Below, piece after piece: positions 1 to 11,303 of a DNA stretch of 64,000 nucleotides (positions within the stretch are counted from its first letter, which is position 1; every line of letters begins with the position of its first letter). Below the pieces are notes generated by a model. The model was given only the letters and a program-made list of their open reading frames with translations. It did not search any database and was not told where the DNA came from. The DNA comes from Hygrocybe punicea (Eukaryota > Basidiomycota > Agaricomycetes > Agaricales > Hygrophoraceae): the NCBI GenBank assembly GCA_963556145.1, contig OY744465.1:3658001-3722000 (forward strand), read 5' to 3'. Position numbers and translations under genes: made by a program.

Positions 1-304
1 TTTTCCCCCATCACTGCTGAGCTTGAGACCTCCCTTGGATCAGTCCTCGCACATCACACTTAGACTCTCTCTCAGTGTATCAGCGCACCCACACTTGCTT
101 GTCCCCATCCAAAAAAAAATAAAACAACATCCCATTAGCCTCTTATGGTTCTGCAGCCTCTTTTGTTCCTGCAGCCTCCCTTTGTATTTTCTCGTTGATA
201 TACATTGTTCACTTCTGGGCCCAGCTTCTCAATTCAGAGCTGGGTTGCAGACACCTTACTCCACTCGAAAGACAACTGAGTTTAGCGTGATTAGTCAATT
301 TTAT
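1..304. other. No gene recognised
   Basis: Left edge of the window. It holds only short open frames without a recognisable motif. The sequence becomes AT-rich towards the fold-back element that starts near 305. Confidence 0.5.
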
Positions 305-861
305 TTACAGCCGATTTGGAAATGATGACCAAATCAACTTTTTTTTTTTTTGAGACCAGCAACCACTGGGCCAGCTGTATGGTCCATGTCATGTGACACC
401 AAGAGAATTGCTGAAATCACATAGAAATTCAAGTTATAAATTCATTGAGGGACATATGAGAAATGTGAAGCCTATGAAAATTGGAATGTGGCTAGGTGAA
501 GGGCTAAATAAGTTTAAATTATCTTTTGGTGGTGTAATAAATATTTTTGGTGCCAATTTCAGGCCACAAGTCATGTTTTGGACACCTAAAATCCATGTCA
601 TCCTTGAATACACCACCAAAAAATAATTTAAACTTATTTAGCCCTTCACCTAGCCACATTCCAATTTTCATAGGCTTCACATTTCTCATATGTCCCTCAA
701 TGAATTTATAACTTGAATTTCTATGTGATTTCAGCAATTCTCTTGGTGTCACATGACCTGGACGGTTATGGTAATACAGCTGGCCTGGTGGTTGCTGGTT
801 TCAAAAAAAAAGTTAAAAAAAAAAAAGTTGATTTGGTCATCCATTTCTGAATCAGCTGTAA
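305..861. mobile_element. Fold-back (palindromic) MITE-like element
   Basis: The two halves are inverted copies of each other. Positions about 396-536 match the complement of about 609-749 almost perfectly (near 141 bp arms). The outer parts (305-395 and 750-861) also pair, with more mismatches and a poly-T/poly-A tract on each side. The unpaired centre is about 537-608. The ends read ttacag.../...ctgtaa. As a result the same 43-residue open frame can be read from 393 on the plus strand and from 752 on the minus strand, which is a by-product of the palindrome and not a gene. No transposase lies inside, so it would be a non-autonomous element. A target-site duplication could not be fixed by eye. 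Confidence 0.8.
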
Positions 862-1388
862 TTTCTCTACATCTATAATATAAAAGCTGGGCTCATTACT
901 AATAGCAGTGGACGATAGGATTCAGATACTGAGTTTGAAAAAATAGCTTACATAAGCTTCCTTTCCAAGCCAAAACAACAGATTCTCATGAAAAATAATC
1001 TGTAGCTCTCTCAGAAGTGATCCCAAAAATATGGTGCTTGAAGGGCGCAATGACAGTGTTGATTAATTGGTTTTAAAGTTTTCTTTACTATAATCTAATC
1101 AGGCCCGATACAACAGGACTTCCCACGCACAGACGCCTGCACTCGCCTTGACTGCGATCGAGAGCCCGTGCGCCTCTCCCTCCGTCTTACTCCAGGATCC
1201 ACTCCCCGTGTTTCAGTTTCAGTTTTTAACTTATATACCCAGGAAGGAGACCTCCTTTCACACAGGAATTCCTGTCTCCTTCCAGGGTAAGATTACCTAC
1301 TCTGTTTACCTTTCTTAATCTAATGTTCCCCATTTCGTAGCTTACAGTTTTTTGGTCTTTATCTCTCAAACTTCGTTACATTGACTTC

Positions 1389-2576
1389 ATGCCTCATAAT
1401 GAGAACACCACTGAAACACAGAGCCAAATGCAAGGCGCGCCAGACCTCGACCAAGAAGTCCGAGACACATGCCTCAAAATTACAGAGGACTACCATGCAG
1501 GCAGGAAGGAGAAATCGGACGCCATACTCGAACTCACCAGTGTCATCCCCTTCCAAGGGGGAATGGAGGAAGACATGACTAATCGACAGGCTTTCGGCGC
1601 CTACTGCCGAATGCTGGGCAGCTTTGACAATGTCAGACGAGGCGGACTATCACGGTCAAACCTCACCAACCCACTTGTCGACTTCGATTATGGCGAACGC
1701 GATATCACGGATGGCGACGACGGTGGCGCCATTCCATCAGGACAAACCAACCCTACACGTCCTCCCAAGCAACCCATTGCCGACGACAATGAAGACAGCA
1801 CTTGTCCTCCCAAATGGAGGGTCAATGTCTCTCTTCTCCCATGGATCATCCACAAATCTCTCCATCCATCAGTCCTCCCATCATCTCTACAAGAAACCCG
1901 GACTTCTCTCGAGAATTTCTCCCGTGATATCAAATTCACTGTCACCTCCATCCTCAATGCGCTGGATTGTCCTCAGCTCCCCCCTTCTGAATGGACAAAC
2001 CTCATCTCTGGACGGGCCGTCGACCTCGACCACATACTCTCTGGCCTCTTCACTACCTCCACGTCCAACTCACATAAGGAACAGGTCGGGTCCTTTGAGA
2101 TCTCACTCGGCCCTTCTTCCCCAGCCAAAGCTGTCACTTCCCACGGCAAATGGATCACCGCTTGGGACCCTACCATCGAAGCCACCTTATTCGTTTTTCC
2201 CCAACGCGACCACGAGTTACGTCGTTACGGACATTACATCTCTGGCCTCTTCGCCGCACTTCCCGTCGAACAACACCAATGCATCATATCCCTTGACAAG
2301 GGAATCCGGATCCACGTCGCCCAACGCCATGACCTCCTTCTCACCGATGCGAACGAGTTCACAGACCTCCAACTCCATTGGGTCCACTCTTGGGACTGCC
2401 TCCATGGAACACCCCGTTCGTGGGCCGCTACTTCACAGTCCCATAAATGCGACCCTTGCTGCCGGTGGAACGACAACAAGTGCCCAAATTCCAACAACAA
2501 GTGCAACTATGCCCATGTCTGTTCCAAATGCCGTTCCCCCAACCACAAGGGTCCCGACTGTCTGCCCACCAAATGA
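1389..2576 (+). CDS. Gag-like protein of DIRS-like element
   Basis: An open frame of 395 codons from ATG 1389. The last 40 residues are rich in Cys and His (CDPCC...CPNSNNKCNYAHVC, then CSKCRSPNHKGPDC), a zinc-knuckle arrangement expected to bind nucleic acid. The body has no other recognisable motif. It lies directly upstream of the RT reading frame, as the first ORF of these elements does. The overlapping plus-strand frame (1624 onward) is a shadow until about 2577, where it becomes the RT frame. The role as a nucleocapsid-like protein is inferred from position and zinc motifs only. Confidence 0.7.
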   Translation: MPHNENTTETQSQMQGAPDLDQEVRDTCLKITEDYHAGRKEKSDAILELTSVIPFQGGMEEDMTNRQAFGAYCRMLGSFDNVRRGGLSRSNLTNPLVDFDYGERDITDGDDGGAIPSGQTNPTRPPKQPIADDNEDSTCPPKWRVNVSLLPWIIHKSLHPSVLPSSLQETRTSLENFSRDIKFTVTSILNALDCPQLPPSEWTNLISGRAVDLDHILSGLFTTSTSNSHKEQVGSFEISLGPSSPAKAVTSHGKWITAWDPTIEATLFVFPQRDHELRRYGHYISGLFAALPVEQHQCIISLDKGIRIHVAQRHDLLLTDANEFTDLQLHWVHSWDCLHGTPRSWAATSQSHKCDPCCRWNDNKCPNSNNKCNYAHVCSKCRSPNHKGPDCLPTK

Positions 2577-4384
2577 GACCGACCTTTGGTCCCGCCGACC
2601 CAAATATGCCCGTCACCTTATCTGGGACAACAAGGGACCAGAACGCCTCACCGTTGCCCTCTCCAGCCTGTATGAGCACCCCGTTCCTGGAGTGCCCGAG
2701 AACGAACTCCTTAATGCACCAGCGCTCTCCACCATCCATCACCACCCAGACCTTTTTAAAATTGTGTCCCCCATTCGCATTGATGTCTTTGCCCACTACT
2801 TGCGCAACCACCCAAACCACCCCTTCGTGGATTCCATCTGCAACGCCCTATGTACTGGTTTCTGGCCTTGGGCCAAGACGGAAGGCCTGGATTACCCCAT
2901 CACTTGGGACAACTCCCACCATCCCATCACCGATCCGGAACACTGCACTTTCTTATTTGCACAACACGACACCGAGGTCTCCCTCGGCCAACTGTCGCCC
3001 TCCTTCGGCCACAACCTTCTACCGGGTATGTACAGCATGCCGCTGGGCATCATCCTCAAGCCCCACGCTACCAAACTCCATATGGTCGTCGACCAGAGCA
3101 CGGAACCATTCTCTCAGAACTCTCTCATCCCAAGGGAAGACCACTTCATCCGTATGGACACCCTCCACCACCTTGGTGACGCCTTATGCCACGTACGCGC
3201 CGCCCACCCCACCTGACGACTTGTTGTCTTCAAATCTGACATGTCCCAGGCGTACCGACTCATCCCCATGGCACCACTGTGGCAAATTCATCAAATCATG
3301 ACCGTCGACGACGAGTGTTCATCAACCGGTGCAACCACTTTGGCAATGGCGCCAGGGGCCAGATCTTTGGGACTTTTGCCTGCCTTGTCACTTGGATCGC
3401 CGTCTTTGTTCTGTTCCTTTACGACCTCTTTACCTATGTCGACAACAACTTTTCCTGGGACTTCGCAGACAATCTTACGTGGTACCCCTGCTACAACAAA
3501 CTGCTGCCAACAAAACAGGCCCATCTCCTCACCCTTTGGGACGACCTCGGTATACCACATGAGGAACGGAAACAGGAGTGGGGGACATCCCCCATGACCA
3601 TCGGTTTCACCATCGACCCCAACACTCTCACCATTACCATGCCCGACGACCGCCGAGCTGAACTCCTCCTCGCCTTGCATGCCTTCGCTGTTGTGGGCCA
3701 ACGCCACCCACTCCGTGAGTTCCAAAGGATGGCCGGCTGGGTAAACTGGGCCCTTAACGTCTACCCGCTTTTACGTCCTGGCCTCTCGATGCTCTACCAC
3801 AAGATGTCTGGTAAGTGCATCCCCATGAGCGGCTCTGGGTGAACTCCACGCTGAGCCGTGAGCTCTCCTGGACAGCCAATCACATCCAACGCTCAACCAG
3901 TATCCACATCATCCTTTCCACCGCGTGGTCTGCAATGGATGCCGACTTCACCTTGTATTCCGATGCTTGCCCTACCGGCATGGGTTTTTGGTCCCCACAG
4001 CTACTGTCCGGCCACCAATGCCTCCTCACTGGCAGCCCGGACCCCCAGATATTCTACTTGGAAGCCTTAGCCACCCTTTCCGCACTACACTTCATGTCCC
4101 TTAACGTCTGGCCGATCCCACACCGTGTCGCCCTGTTTTGCGATAACACCAACACCGTCAACATCTTCAGCTCCTTGCATGCCCTCCCTTCTCACAACCC
4201 CATCCTGATGACTGCCATCGACCTCTCTCTCCATTACCATTTCCAGTTTCGTGTCTTCCATATTTCTGGATCCGCAAACATTATCGCTGACGCGCTCTCC
4301 CGTGGTCACGACGACGTGGCCCCCCAGATGTACATTACTTCGTTTGAACCCCCTCGTGTGCCACTGGGGGCAGCCGCCAAATGA
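2577..4384 (+). pseudogene. Reverse transcriptase / RNase H of DIRS-like element, broken
   Basis: RT sequence reads in frame 1 from about 2577 and includes a run typical of mushroom DIRS elements (SPIRIDVFAHYLRNHPNHPF). It meets TGA at 3214-3216 and resumes as FKSDMSQAYR. It shifts frame near 3280-3300 and reaches the YxDD box, which here is YVDNNF; the second catalytic Asp is therefore Asn. After another frame change near 3815 it continues as RNase H (DADFTLYSDACPTGMGFW, later CDNTNTVN and ANIIADALSRG). The RNase H frame ends in ATGA, overlapping the recombinase start. One stop, two frame changes and one lost catalytic residue make this a pseudogene. Confidence 0.85.
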
Positions 4385-5361
4385 CCCCAACCACCCGTTC
4401 GACCAGGCAGCCCCGCCGGGTTCCCTGGTCCATGGAGCGACTCTGCCATGAACGTGCTGTCGCTATGGGGTGTGCGATCGAACGCAGCACTGCCGCTGCT
4501 TACTCCTCTGCCCTCAAATTGTATATCTCTTTTTGTGCCGACCACGCCCTGCCTACTTCCCCCACCACCGACACCCTCAGCTTCTTTGTCGTCTATATGT
4601 GCCACCACATCAAACCACAATCCGTCGACAACTACCTCTCTGGAATCTGCAACCAACTCGAACCATTCTACCCCAACATCTGCACTATCCGCCGTCACAA
4701 CCTCGTCTCCAGGACCCTCGTAGGCTGTAAGAAACTGCATGCCACCGGCATGTCATGTAAGCGGCCGCTCTCTCGCTCTGACCTCTCCACAGTGTGCTCT
4801 TCATTCACAGACCCCACACACGACACCAGCCTTTTCACCGCGATCCTGTCAACAGCCTTCCACAGCCTTTTGCGACTCGGCGAACTCGTCTGGCCTGACT
4901 CCTCCACACTACAGGACTACCATAAGGTCATATTACACGACTCCGCTACTATTGACACCACTACCTTCGCCTTTTTCCTCCCTGGCCACAAGGCCAACCA
5001 TTTCTTCGAGGGCAACCGTGTCCTGCTGCACTGCATGCTCACCGCAGACAACCCCATCATGAACCTTACACACTACCTCCGTTCTCGTGATCGCCTCTTC
5101 CCTGTGCACCCGGAACTTTTTCTATGCTCCAACAGCACTGTCCCCACCCGGTCATGGTTCCTCTCATGCCTACACGTCCACTTCCCTGACCGGAACATTG
5201 GTGGTCACTCCCTGTGTTCCGGTGGCGCCACGGACCTCGCAACCGCAGGGGTACCACCATATCTCATCCAAGCAATCAGGCACTGGGCCTCGGAAGCTTG
5301 GAAAATCTACGTTCAGAAGCACCCGACACTGCAAGCCGCCTTCCTCTTCACCCACCGCTGA
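4381..5361 (+). pseudogene. Tyrosine recombinase of DIRS-like element, catalytic Arg lost
   Basis: An uninterrupted 326-codon frame. The N-terminal part resembles a SAM-like core-binding domain (RSTAAAYSSALKLYISF). The catalytic part shows the first Arg (LLRLGEL), then a box reading GGHSLCSGGAT, then RHWASEAWKIYVQKHP with the nucleophilic Tyr. In the family the HxxR box should read H-x-x-R; here the Arg position is Cys (TGT in place of an expected CGT). The frame is open but the enzyme should be inactive. The ATG overlaps the RNase H stop by 4 nt. Confidence 0.8.
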
Positions 5362-6331
5362 ACACACGGTGCCATACATTGCCACCTCATGGCTCACTTC
5401 TCATCTCCCTTTTTCTTCCACAGAACTCTTTTCTTTTACTGGACAATTTATGACCTTTTTGCTTTACTGAACAATTTCTTCTCCCCCCCTTCCTCACCCA
5501 CTATTCCTTTAATAGTTTTTAGCATCGCACCTATCTTTCTCGTGTAATATATTTCCTTTCGGGCCCTGCCGCTGCTTCAGGGCAGGGCCGCATACGCTTA
5601 TTCTGGACACCAAACAACTACGGAGACTGATTAGATGCATTTGTACTTTTCAAATTCTCATAAATGCAAGGGATTTTAAATAATACAATATTTTGTCCAA
5701 TCATTAAACATGAAGACTGTTTGTGCAGGCATAAGGCCACAGGGAAGAACATACCATTATTGCATTGGGAGAGCTAACAGGTTAGGTTTGAATAGAAAAG
5801 GAAGACACCAGGAAATTTGCATAGTGTATCACAAAAATATAACTTCTTTTCATCCACTTTCTCACTAGATTATTTAATTTCTCTTTAGATACATTTGAGA
5901 ATATTCTGGCAAAATTCTGAGAATAAGATGGCTTTGGAAGGTATTTTCTCCAATTTTCTTTAGTTATAGATGGGATATTTATTTGGAAACACTACAACAT
6001 GCCCCACAGGGCAGATTTTTTTTGATTCCACTCTCCCAGCTTTCTGTAAATAATGCTTGCTACTGTAAACAGTCTCTAGTCAATCCCTAATAAACACCTA
6101 GACACATTGAATATAACTTATGTTGTTTGTGTTGATATGTTTATTTCTTTCCATTCAAAAATATTATTAATTTTTTATTCTATTGTCCACTGATACCGGT
6201 ATCGGGCCAAAAGCCGGTGCTCGCATCACTAAAAACAAAGGATCCAACTTCCCACAGTGCGGAATGACTTTATGACTCGGAGCAGCTGTTCCTGTGCCTG
6301 TCATGCGCTGCGGTCTCAGCTGCCAACTTGA
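5362..6331. other. AT-rich spacer, no gene
   Basis: Holds the 3' tail of the retroelement, then about 600 bp of AT-rich sequence without a coding signal up to the next start codon. Confidence 0.5.
5562..5590 (+). terminator. GC-rich hairpin at 3' side of DIRS-like element
   Basis: The segment ggccctgcc ... gggcagggcc can form a stem of about 9 GC-rich pairs around a loop of about 10 nt. It lies some 200 nt after the recombinase stop. It may be part of the element's terminal or internal complementary structure, or an RNA 3'-end signal. The role is a guess from position. Confidence 0.35.
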
Positions 6332-8066
6332 ATGCCCTCGAGCATGATCGACCATGTACATGGTGATTATTTCGTTGATGGCGACTTCGCCTCTCTATTC
6401 TTTCTACAAGCCGCTTTTGGTGTTTGGATCAACATATACGTCGCGATAATCGCCTTTTGTGTACACTCCATCTTTCGCTCCAGAGTGAGCGCTCGACTAC
6501 TCTCCAGCGACTCCCATGATAGAAAAGTCGGTTTATGGGTCGTGTCGCCAGCAACAACACCATTAGGTTCGTCTGCTTTGGAAACGGTCCTTATTGTGGC
6601 ATGGGCTAATCTATGTTTTAGAGGTGTTTAGGCTGCGAGAGATCCTCCTTCGGGCCCTGAGACGCGGCAATTTTTCGTATGTGACAGTGTCGCTTTTTTG
6701 TGTCGCTGCAGCGATCGTCAGCGCGGCATCTACGACCATTGCAAATCACACAGTTGTCCAGCATCAGGTCATTCGGGGAACAGATGTCTCAGGTCGGCTC
6801 GCCTTTAGGGATATCGGGCCTTTGTTCGGCCTTTACGATAGAATAACCCAACGCGCTCAGGCCCTTACTCGTGCGCAAGCACCATTTGACCAGCTCTTTG
6901 ATTTTATGCCAGACGATGACACCAATTGGGTGTTTGTCCCAGAGGAGTGGAACAACACCTGGATAGGCGAATGTGCCTTTCACAAGTACTCTGCTGTGGA
7001 TTTGGTGGTCTTAAGTATTACCACTACACTCCATTACCAGGACCTAGTGCCTGCACTTGGCACTCTCCTTCCACCCTGGGCCACAGTTGATCGTATGAAA
7101 CAGGGCTACAGCGCAATAGTCGATGGCGTAGCCGTGAACAAGACCGGGGCATGCCGAGACTGTTTAATAACCTATGTTTTCGGGTCTGCCCCATCTTCTC
7201 CCAGTAACGACAGCCTTCCGACCACTACTAACATATCGTTCGCCAATCTTTTGCTCCATGAAATCGCCGTGAACCAAACAACGGCGTTTAAATCGGATGT
7301 GCATGTCGCTGAGTGCACGTTCAATAACAACTCTCCCAATGAAGATCAGGCAAGGGCAGATGAGGGGGCGTACTTCGCTGCAGCCCAGGAGATATCTAGC
7401 GTGAGTTTCTGGCTACATCATTGGCTGGAAACCGTACTTATTCATGGTGTAAAGGTGTACACCACTAGCGTGGGTGAGGCCTCCGCCCAAGGGCAGAATG
7501 TTATTCAGCCGACTGCTCAAGAAATGTTTCGATACTGGCAGGCTTACAAAATGGTCAATCACGGCTTTTACATTCATCCAGTTCGTCGAAACTTGTCCGT
7601 ATCCTTAGAAGTGGTGCAAATTCGGCTGTCCGTGGTCATCGCCACTATCGCCACGCTTGTGTTGGCTCTAGGAGCAGCCGCGGTGGCGCGCCTGAACGAG
7701 CCTCTCGACGAACATGGGGAGCACATAAGCCTCCCAAAATCGCAGCTGGATTGGATTGTCGAGGCCGCAAGCCAGCATCATGTTGACGGCGATCATAGGT
7801 CTCATATAGACTACGCCAAAGAGCGCGACGACCTTGTCTGTATGATTTCGACGGCACGAACAGGGTTGTCAAGAACCCGAATCATATCGAATCGAGATAA
7901 ATTCATTACACAGCCATTTCTTGGCTACTTTGATTCGCATTCACTGTATGACAGATCGGGAGAGTTATTAGCGACTTATACGCCAGGTTACGGAGACAAA
8001 CCCACCATGCAGTCTTGTATGCAGGATTTCGACCCCACTTCTCTATACGACAAATCGGGGATATGA
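6332..8066 (+). CDS. Large multi-pass/ectodomain membrane protein, function unknown
   Basis: Exons 6332-6566 and 6622-8066 give 559 aa. The 55-nt intron (gttcgt ... gctaatc ... ttttag) joins two frames that otherwise look like a frameshift. Hydrophobic stretches lie near residues 20-45 and 95-125. Then comes a long, probably lumenal or extracellular region with many N-x-S/T sites (for example NQTTAF, NNSPNE) and several Cys, another membrane span near residues 435-455 (VIATIATLVLALGAAAVA), and a hydrophilic tail. This layout recurs in lineage-specific mushroom membrane proteins of unknown role. It has no recognisable enzyme motif. Confidence 0.7.
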
Positions 8067-8754
8067 TACGGCAATTTCATGTTGAGGATGGTGGACGGGG
8101 GTTTATAATATTCGATTCGTTTTATATGGTCGGTGTTGGCGATATGCCAGTGATTGATGCAAACATCGTTGTATGCTGCGCAACTTGTGGACCTTTTGTA
8201 GTTTCGTTCGTTGCTTTCAATGAACACATTCTCAAAGCTTGTAATCGTTATTATTAATATTTCATACGAAAGGCGACCTGAGATGATACCCAATGCGAAC
8301 AAGAATTCCATCGCAAGAGAAAGTCCAGTAACATGACATATATCCTCTGTGAAACGAATGTGAGTGGACGCCAATAGCACGTCCAAGTTGGACACACAAA
8401 GATGTGGGGGCGAGCATGTTCGGTGCATATGGAATGGGCATTCAAAGATATTGGGCCGGGTCCAATGGGTCCTGGAAAAAGAGTGGACGAACGCGCGAAG
8501 GCGAACTTGAAGGGGGTAAATATTTGTCCAATGATGTCAAAATCGGTGACAGACAATAAGTTGATCGAGGAGGGCGGAGAATAAAAAGATTGTCGACAAA
8601 GTACTGACACAAAATGGGGACGACCAAGATGATGGATGTGAATGGTAGACAAGATGCGGGTGTCGAGGCGTGATTACGGGGAAACTACAGTCCAACCAAA
8701 AGAAGAAAGAGGTAATTGCGACATGGGCCAAGCAGCGAGGAGGGGCCTCGGCTA
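8067..8754. other. Intergenic, no gene recognised
   Basis: Convergent spacer between the membrane protein gene (plus) and the next gene (minus). It contains only short unsupported frames. Confidence 0.5.
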
Positions 8755-10161
8755 TCAACTCAGCGTCTCCACTTTGACCCCCCTTGACGAGCCCACATTC
8801 CGAATATCTCTCCCTTCCTCCGCCAGCTCACGGTTCAGTAGCTCCTCCTTTTGCTCTGGGGATTCCGGACTATCCTCCTCCACAGGCAGATCAGGGAAAC
8901 CAGGTTTCCGCAACGCCTTTCTGAAAGCATCGGCCATTATTGCGGCGTCCGCGCCCGAAAACGGACCAGCCTCAGCAGAATTTGTACGCGAAATGGTGGA
9001 GGCACCGTCGGGAGACGCGACGGAAGGCGCATGGTGGCCGAGAGAGGGTTGTTTTGTTGTGGCACCTGCAGCCAGCAGAGGCGTTTGGGGCGCGTTGCTC
9101 ACGTCGGCCATCATGGGGGATGCAGAGCCTATCGAATTTCGGTTAGAGGATGAACTCTGATTTCGTCGGCGTATTCGGCGGATGATGAGAAACGCCAGCA
9201 TACAGGAAGCGACAATAGCCAAGAAACCCAAGACGACGATAACGGCGATCGCCCAATGTGGAAATGAGGCGCCGCTGCTGTTGGGTTGAAGGCTTCCCGA
9301 CGTTGGTGACTGGGTGTGAAGGGATGTCGACGCGGCAGATGCGGCCGATGCGGCCGATGCGAGAGACGCAGCAGACGCCGATGATGCAGCAGCAGTCGCT
9401 GACATTGATGCCAGTACGGAATCAGCATACGTAGTTTCTGAGATGACGGAAAAATCAGTGGTCGTTCGTATATAGCGGGGGGCTGATACTCACGAACGGC
9501 AGCGAAGGTGGATTGGGGTATCTCAGAGCCATCCAATGTCGCGTCGCTCCGTATGATTACCCAATAAAACGGATATTGGATGTTTTCACCGGACCATTTG
9601 GTACCATTATCGCCCCACCAGGAGTCGTTTACTTGAGCCCTTATAAGTCCCGCTTGATCAGAGGGATTAGTTACGTTTGGAAAATGGAGGATTTGTGCAA
9701 GTGAGTCCGCGTGAAAGAGGAAGATGTCGACTCGGTTCATCTGTGTGAGCTCGGGGCGGCGGCTATTCCCTGCAGAGCGTGAGGTAAAATTTATAAACGA
9801 ATGGAGACAGAGGGATGGGAGATACGTACAGACAAAGGTCGCCCACTGGTGTTGCGGAATTATGGTATCAGAGGCAGGAAAACAGGATATGACATAGTTC
9901 CCGGAAAAAAATTGGCATCGCGTCTCTGCGGCTTCTGAATTGCACATAAAATGATATATGAACAAGGGGGAAAAAATGGGCGAAGAAGGGTGGGGCAGAC
10001 GGAGACATACCAACTTGATCTGGGTCCGCTATCTGTCTTGTCACTGAGGACTCGTTGAGGGTCTCGGACAGGTAGGGGAGTTGCCTCTTCCACTTGAACG
10101 AGGATTCTGGAAATGAGGACTGGGCTGGCCCCGGAGAGTTTCTCGATGGAGAGGCGGACAT
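8755..10161 (-). CDS. Conserved fungal single-pass membrane protein
   Basis: Exons (minus) 10161-10011, 9934-9830, 9769-9494, 9437-8755 give 404 aa; every junction is GT-AG and keeps phase. The N-terminal half (CQFFSGNYVISC, FVWNSRRPELTQ, VDIFLFHADSL, ending in AAVQTTYADSVLA) is a Trp- and Asn-rich extracellular module that I recall in many Dikarya surface proteins. A Ser/Ala-rich stalk follows. A membrane span (IAVIVVLGFLAIVASCMLAF) leads into a basic stop-transfer (RRIRRRN) and an acidic Ser/Pro cytosolic tail. No clear signal peptide follows the chosen ATG, so the true first exon may lie upstream. Possible cell-surface sensor or adhesin; function unknown. Confidence 0.7.
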
Positions 10162-10860
10162 AGGCGATGAATGGAAGGAATAGAAAGATTTGAAGTTAGA
10201 GATGGGAGATGGCGTATTGGACGGAGAGGGGACGCTGTAGCAGATTAAACGGAGCAGGGGTAGGTCTAAATTGCATTATCCAGAGTCTGCGAAGACTCGC
10301 ACCCTGGTGCTAGTGTCCGAAGACGGGGGTGAGGGCGACGAGGCGACGAGCGGTGAAATGCAGCGGCGACGGTGAACGGTAAAGATACAGACAGGTGTAG
10401 AAAGCGTGCAAAGCCAGATTGTTGGATCCCCCAGGCGCCTTCCAAAACTCCCACACGTCGGGACCCCAGGCTTTTGCTAATACTAAATAATTCCCTTGTA
10501 CACGATACGTAAATACGACTACAATAACATGCATATGGTCAGAGGAACTGCAACTCCTGCTCAGCGCTCAGCAGTCGTGCGTGGCGTCGGGAAATGCACA
10601 TGGAACCGGAACCGGTCCAGGTGATTCAGGTTCGGCAGGAGCTCCGTTCCCACTCCTACCCCATTGATCGAATCAACATCTTTACCGACGGCAACCCAGC
10701 GAGAATACAGAGAATTGGCCAGTGCGATTCTCCCCGACCGACCGTGCATCAATCTCCAAGAGACTAGCTGTCACCGAAACACACCACACAATGATCATGA
10801 TCTGTGGTGTCCTGTCAATAATTCCCATATATATAAGGGGCCTGATCACAGTACCTGATG
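10162..10860. other. Spacer with a small minus-strand ORF and TATA-like box
   Basis: A 63-codon minus-strand frame (10752-10561) begins with ATG about 80 bp downstream of a TATA-like element (ttatatata near 10827-10836, minus sense). I recognise no homologue. A second frame (10534-10310) follows without support. The segment may be a small gene, a non-coding transcript or chance. Confidence 0.3.
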
Positions 10861-11262
10861 TTAATCATCCACCAACCAGTGTTCCATGTCCAGTTTCGTG
10901 ATCGCCTCGCCCCAGTCCTGACTCTCTTTTCTCTCGAACGACTTTACCCCAACCACAATGCCGCCACCCAAACGCCCTTGTCCACCTTCCTTCCGGCCAA
11001 AAAGGTGGACACATCCAGGTAAACCCTCAGCCCACTTCAACCTAAACCCTTCCCTTTGCACCGCTGCACTTGAAATCTTCACGAACCACAAGGTACCGTT
11101 TGTGCCGAAGAACAGGTTCGCCGTTTTGGGAATTTGGGCAGCATCGGACAGATGGATGAACCCGTCTTTGATGTCTAGCTCGCTTAGCGGAAGAGCGTGG
11201 GGGAGGATTTCGGGAGGCGGGGTTGGGACGATTTTGTACACAAACTTGGGAAATAAATCCAT
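10861..11262 (-). CDS. DUF952 family protein
   Basis: A single exon of 133 aa. ATG 11262 was chosen because the protein then opens with FPKFVYKIVP as in the family; the longer frame upstream relies on a TTG. Family features are YKIVPTPPP, LSELDIKDGFIHLS (the conserved DGFIHxS box) and a hydrophobic C-terminal half. DUF952 proteins are small conserved proteins of unknown biochemical role found in bacteria and fungi. Its start lies only 41 bp from the start of the divergent PEX8-like gene, so the two must share one very short promoter. Confidence 0.85.
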   Translation of the reverse strand: MDLFPKFVYKIVPTPPPEILPHALPLSELDIKDGFIHLSDAAQIPKTANLFFGTNGTLWFVKISSAAVQREGFRLKWAEGLPGCVHLFGRKEGGQGRLGGGIVVGVKSFERKESQDWGEAITKLDMEHWLVDD

Positions 11263-11303
11263 GATGTGACCGTGTGACACGTGAGATCGCGTGAGATACT
11301 GCA

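Larger units (their letters stand above)
1081..5600 (+). mobile_element. DIRS-like (tyrosine recombinase) retrotransposon, decayed
   Basis: The order is a zinc-knuckle Gag-like ORF, a reverse transcriptase plus RNase H, then a tyrosine recombinase, all on one strand. This order, with no DDE integrase or protease seen, is what defines DIRS-like elements. Both limits are estimates: GC-rich element-like sequence begins near 1081 and a hairpin marks the 3' side near 5562-5590. No LTRs are seen. The copy is not functional as it stands, because the RT is interrupted and catalytic codons are changed (see its three coding entries). Confidence 0.8.

Noticed and set aside
1624..2576. Long plus-strand frame overlapping the Gag-like ORF
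   Set aside because: It is open but Ser/Pro/Thr-rich without motif until about 2577, where the RT frame begins; the upstream part is a shadow of the Gag frame.
6566..6631. Apparent frameshift splitting the membrane protein at 6332-8066
   Set aside because: A 55-nt GT-AG intron with a ctaat branch site joins the two frames in phase.
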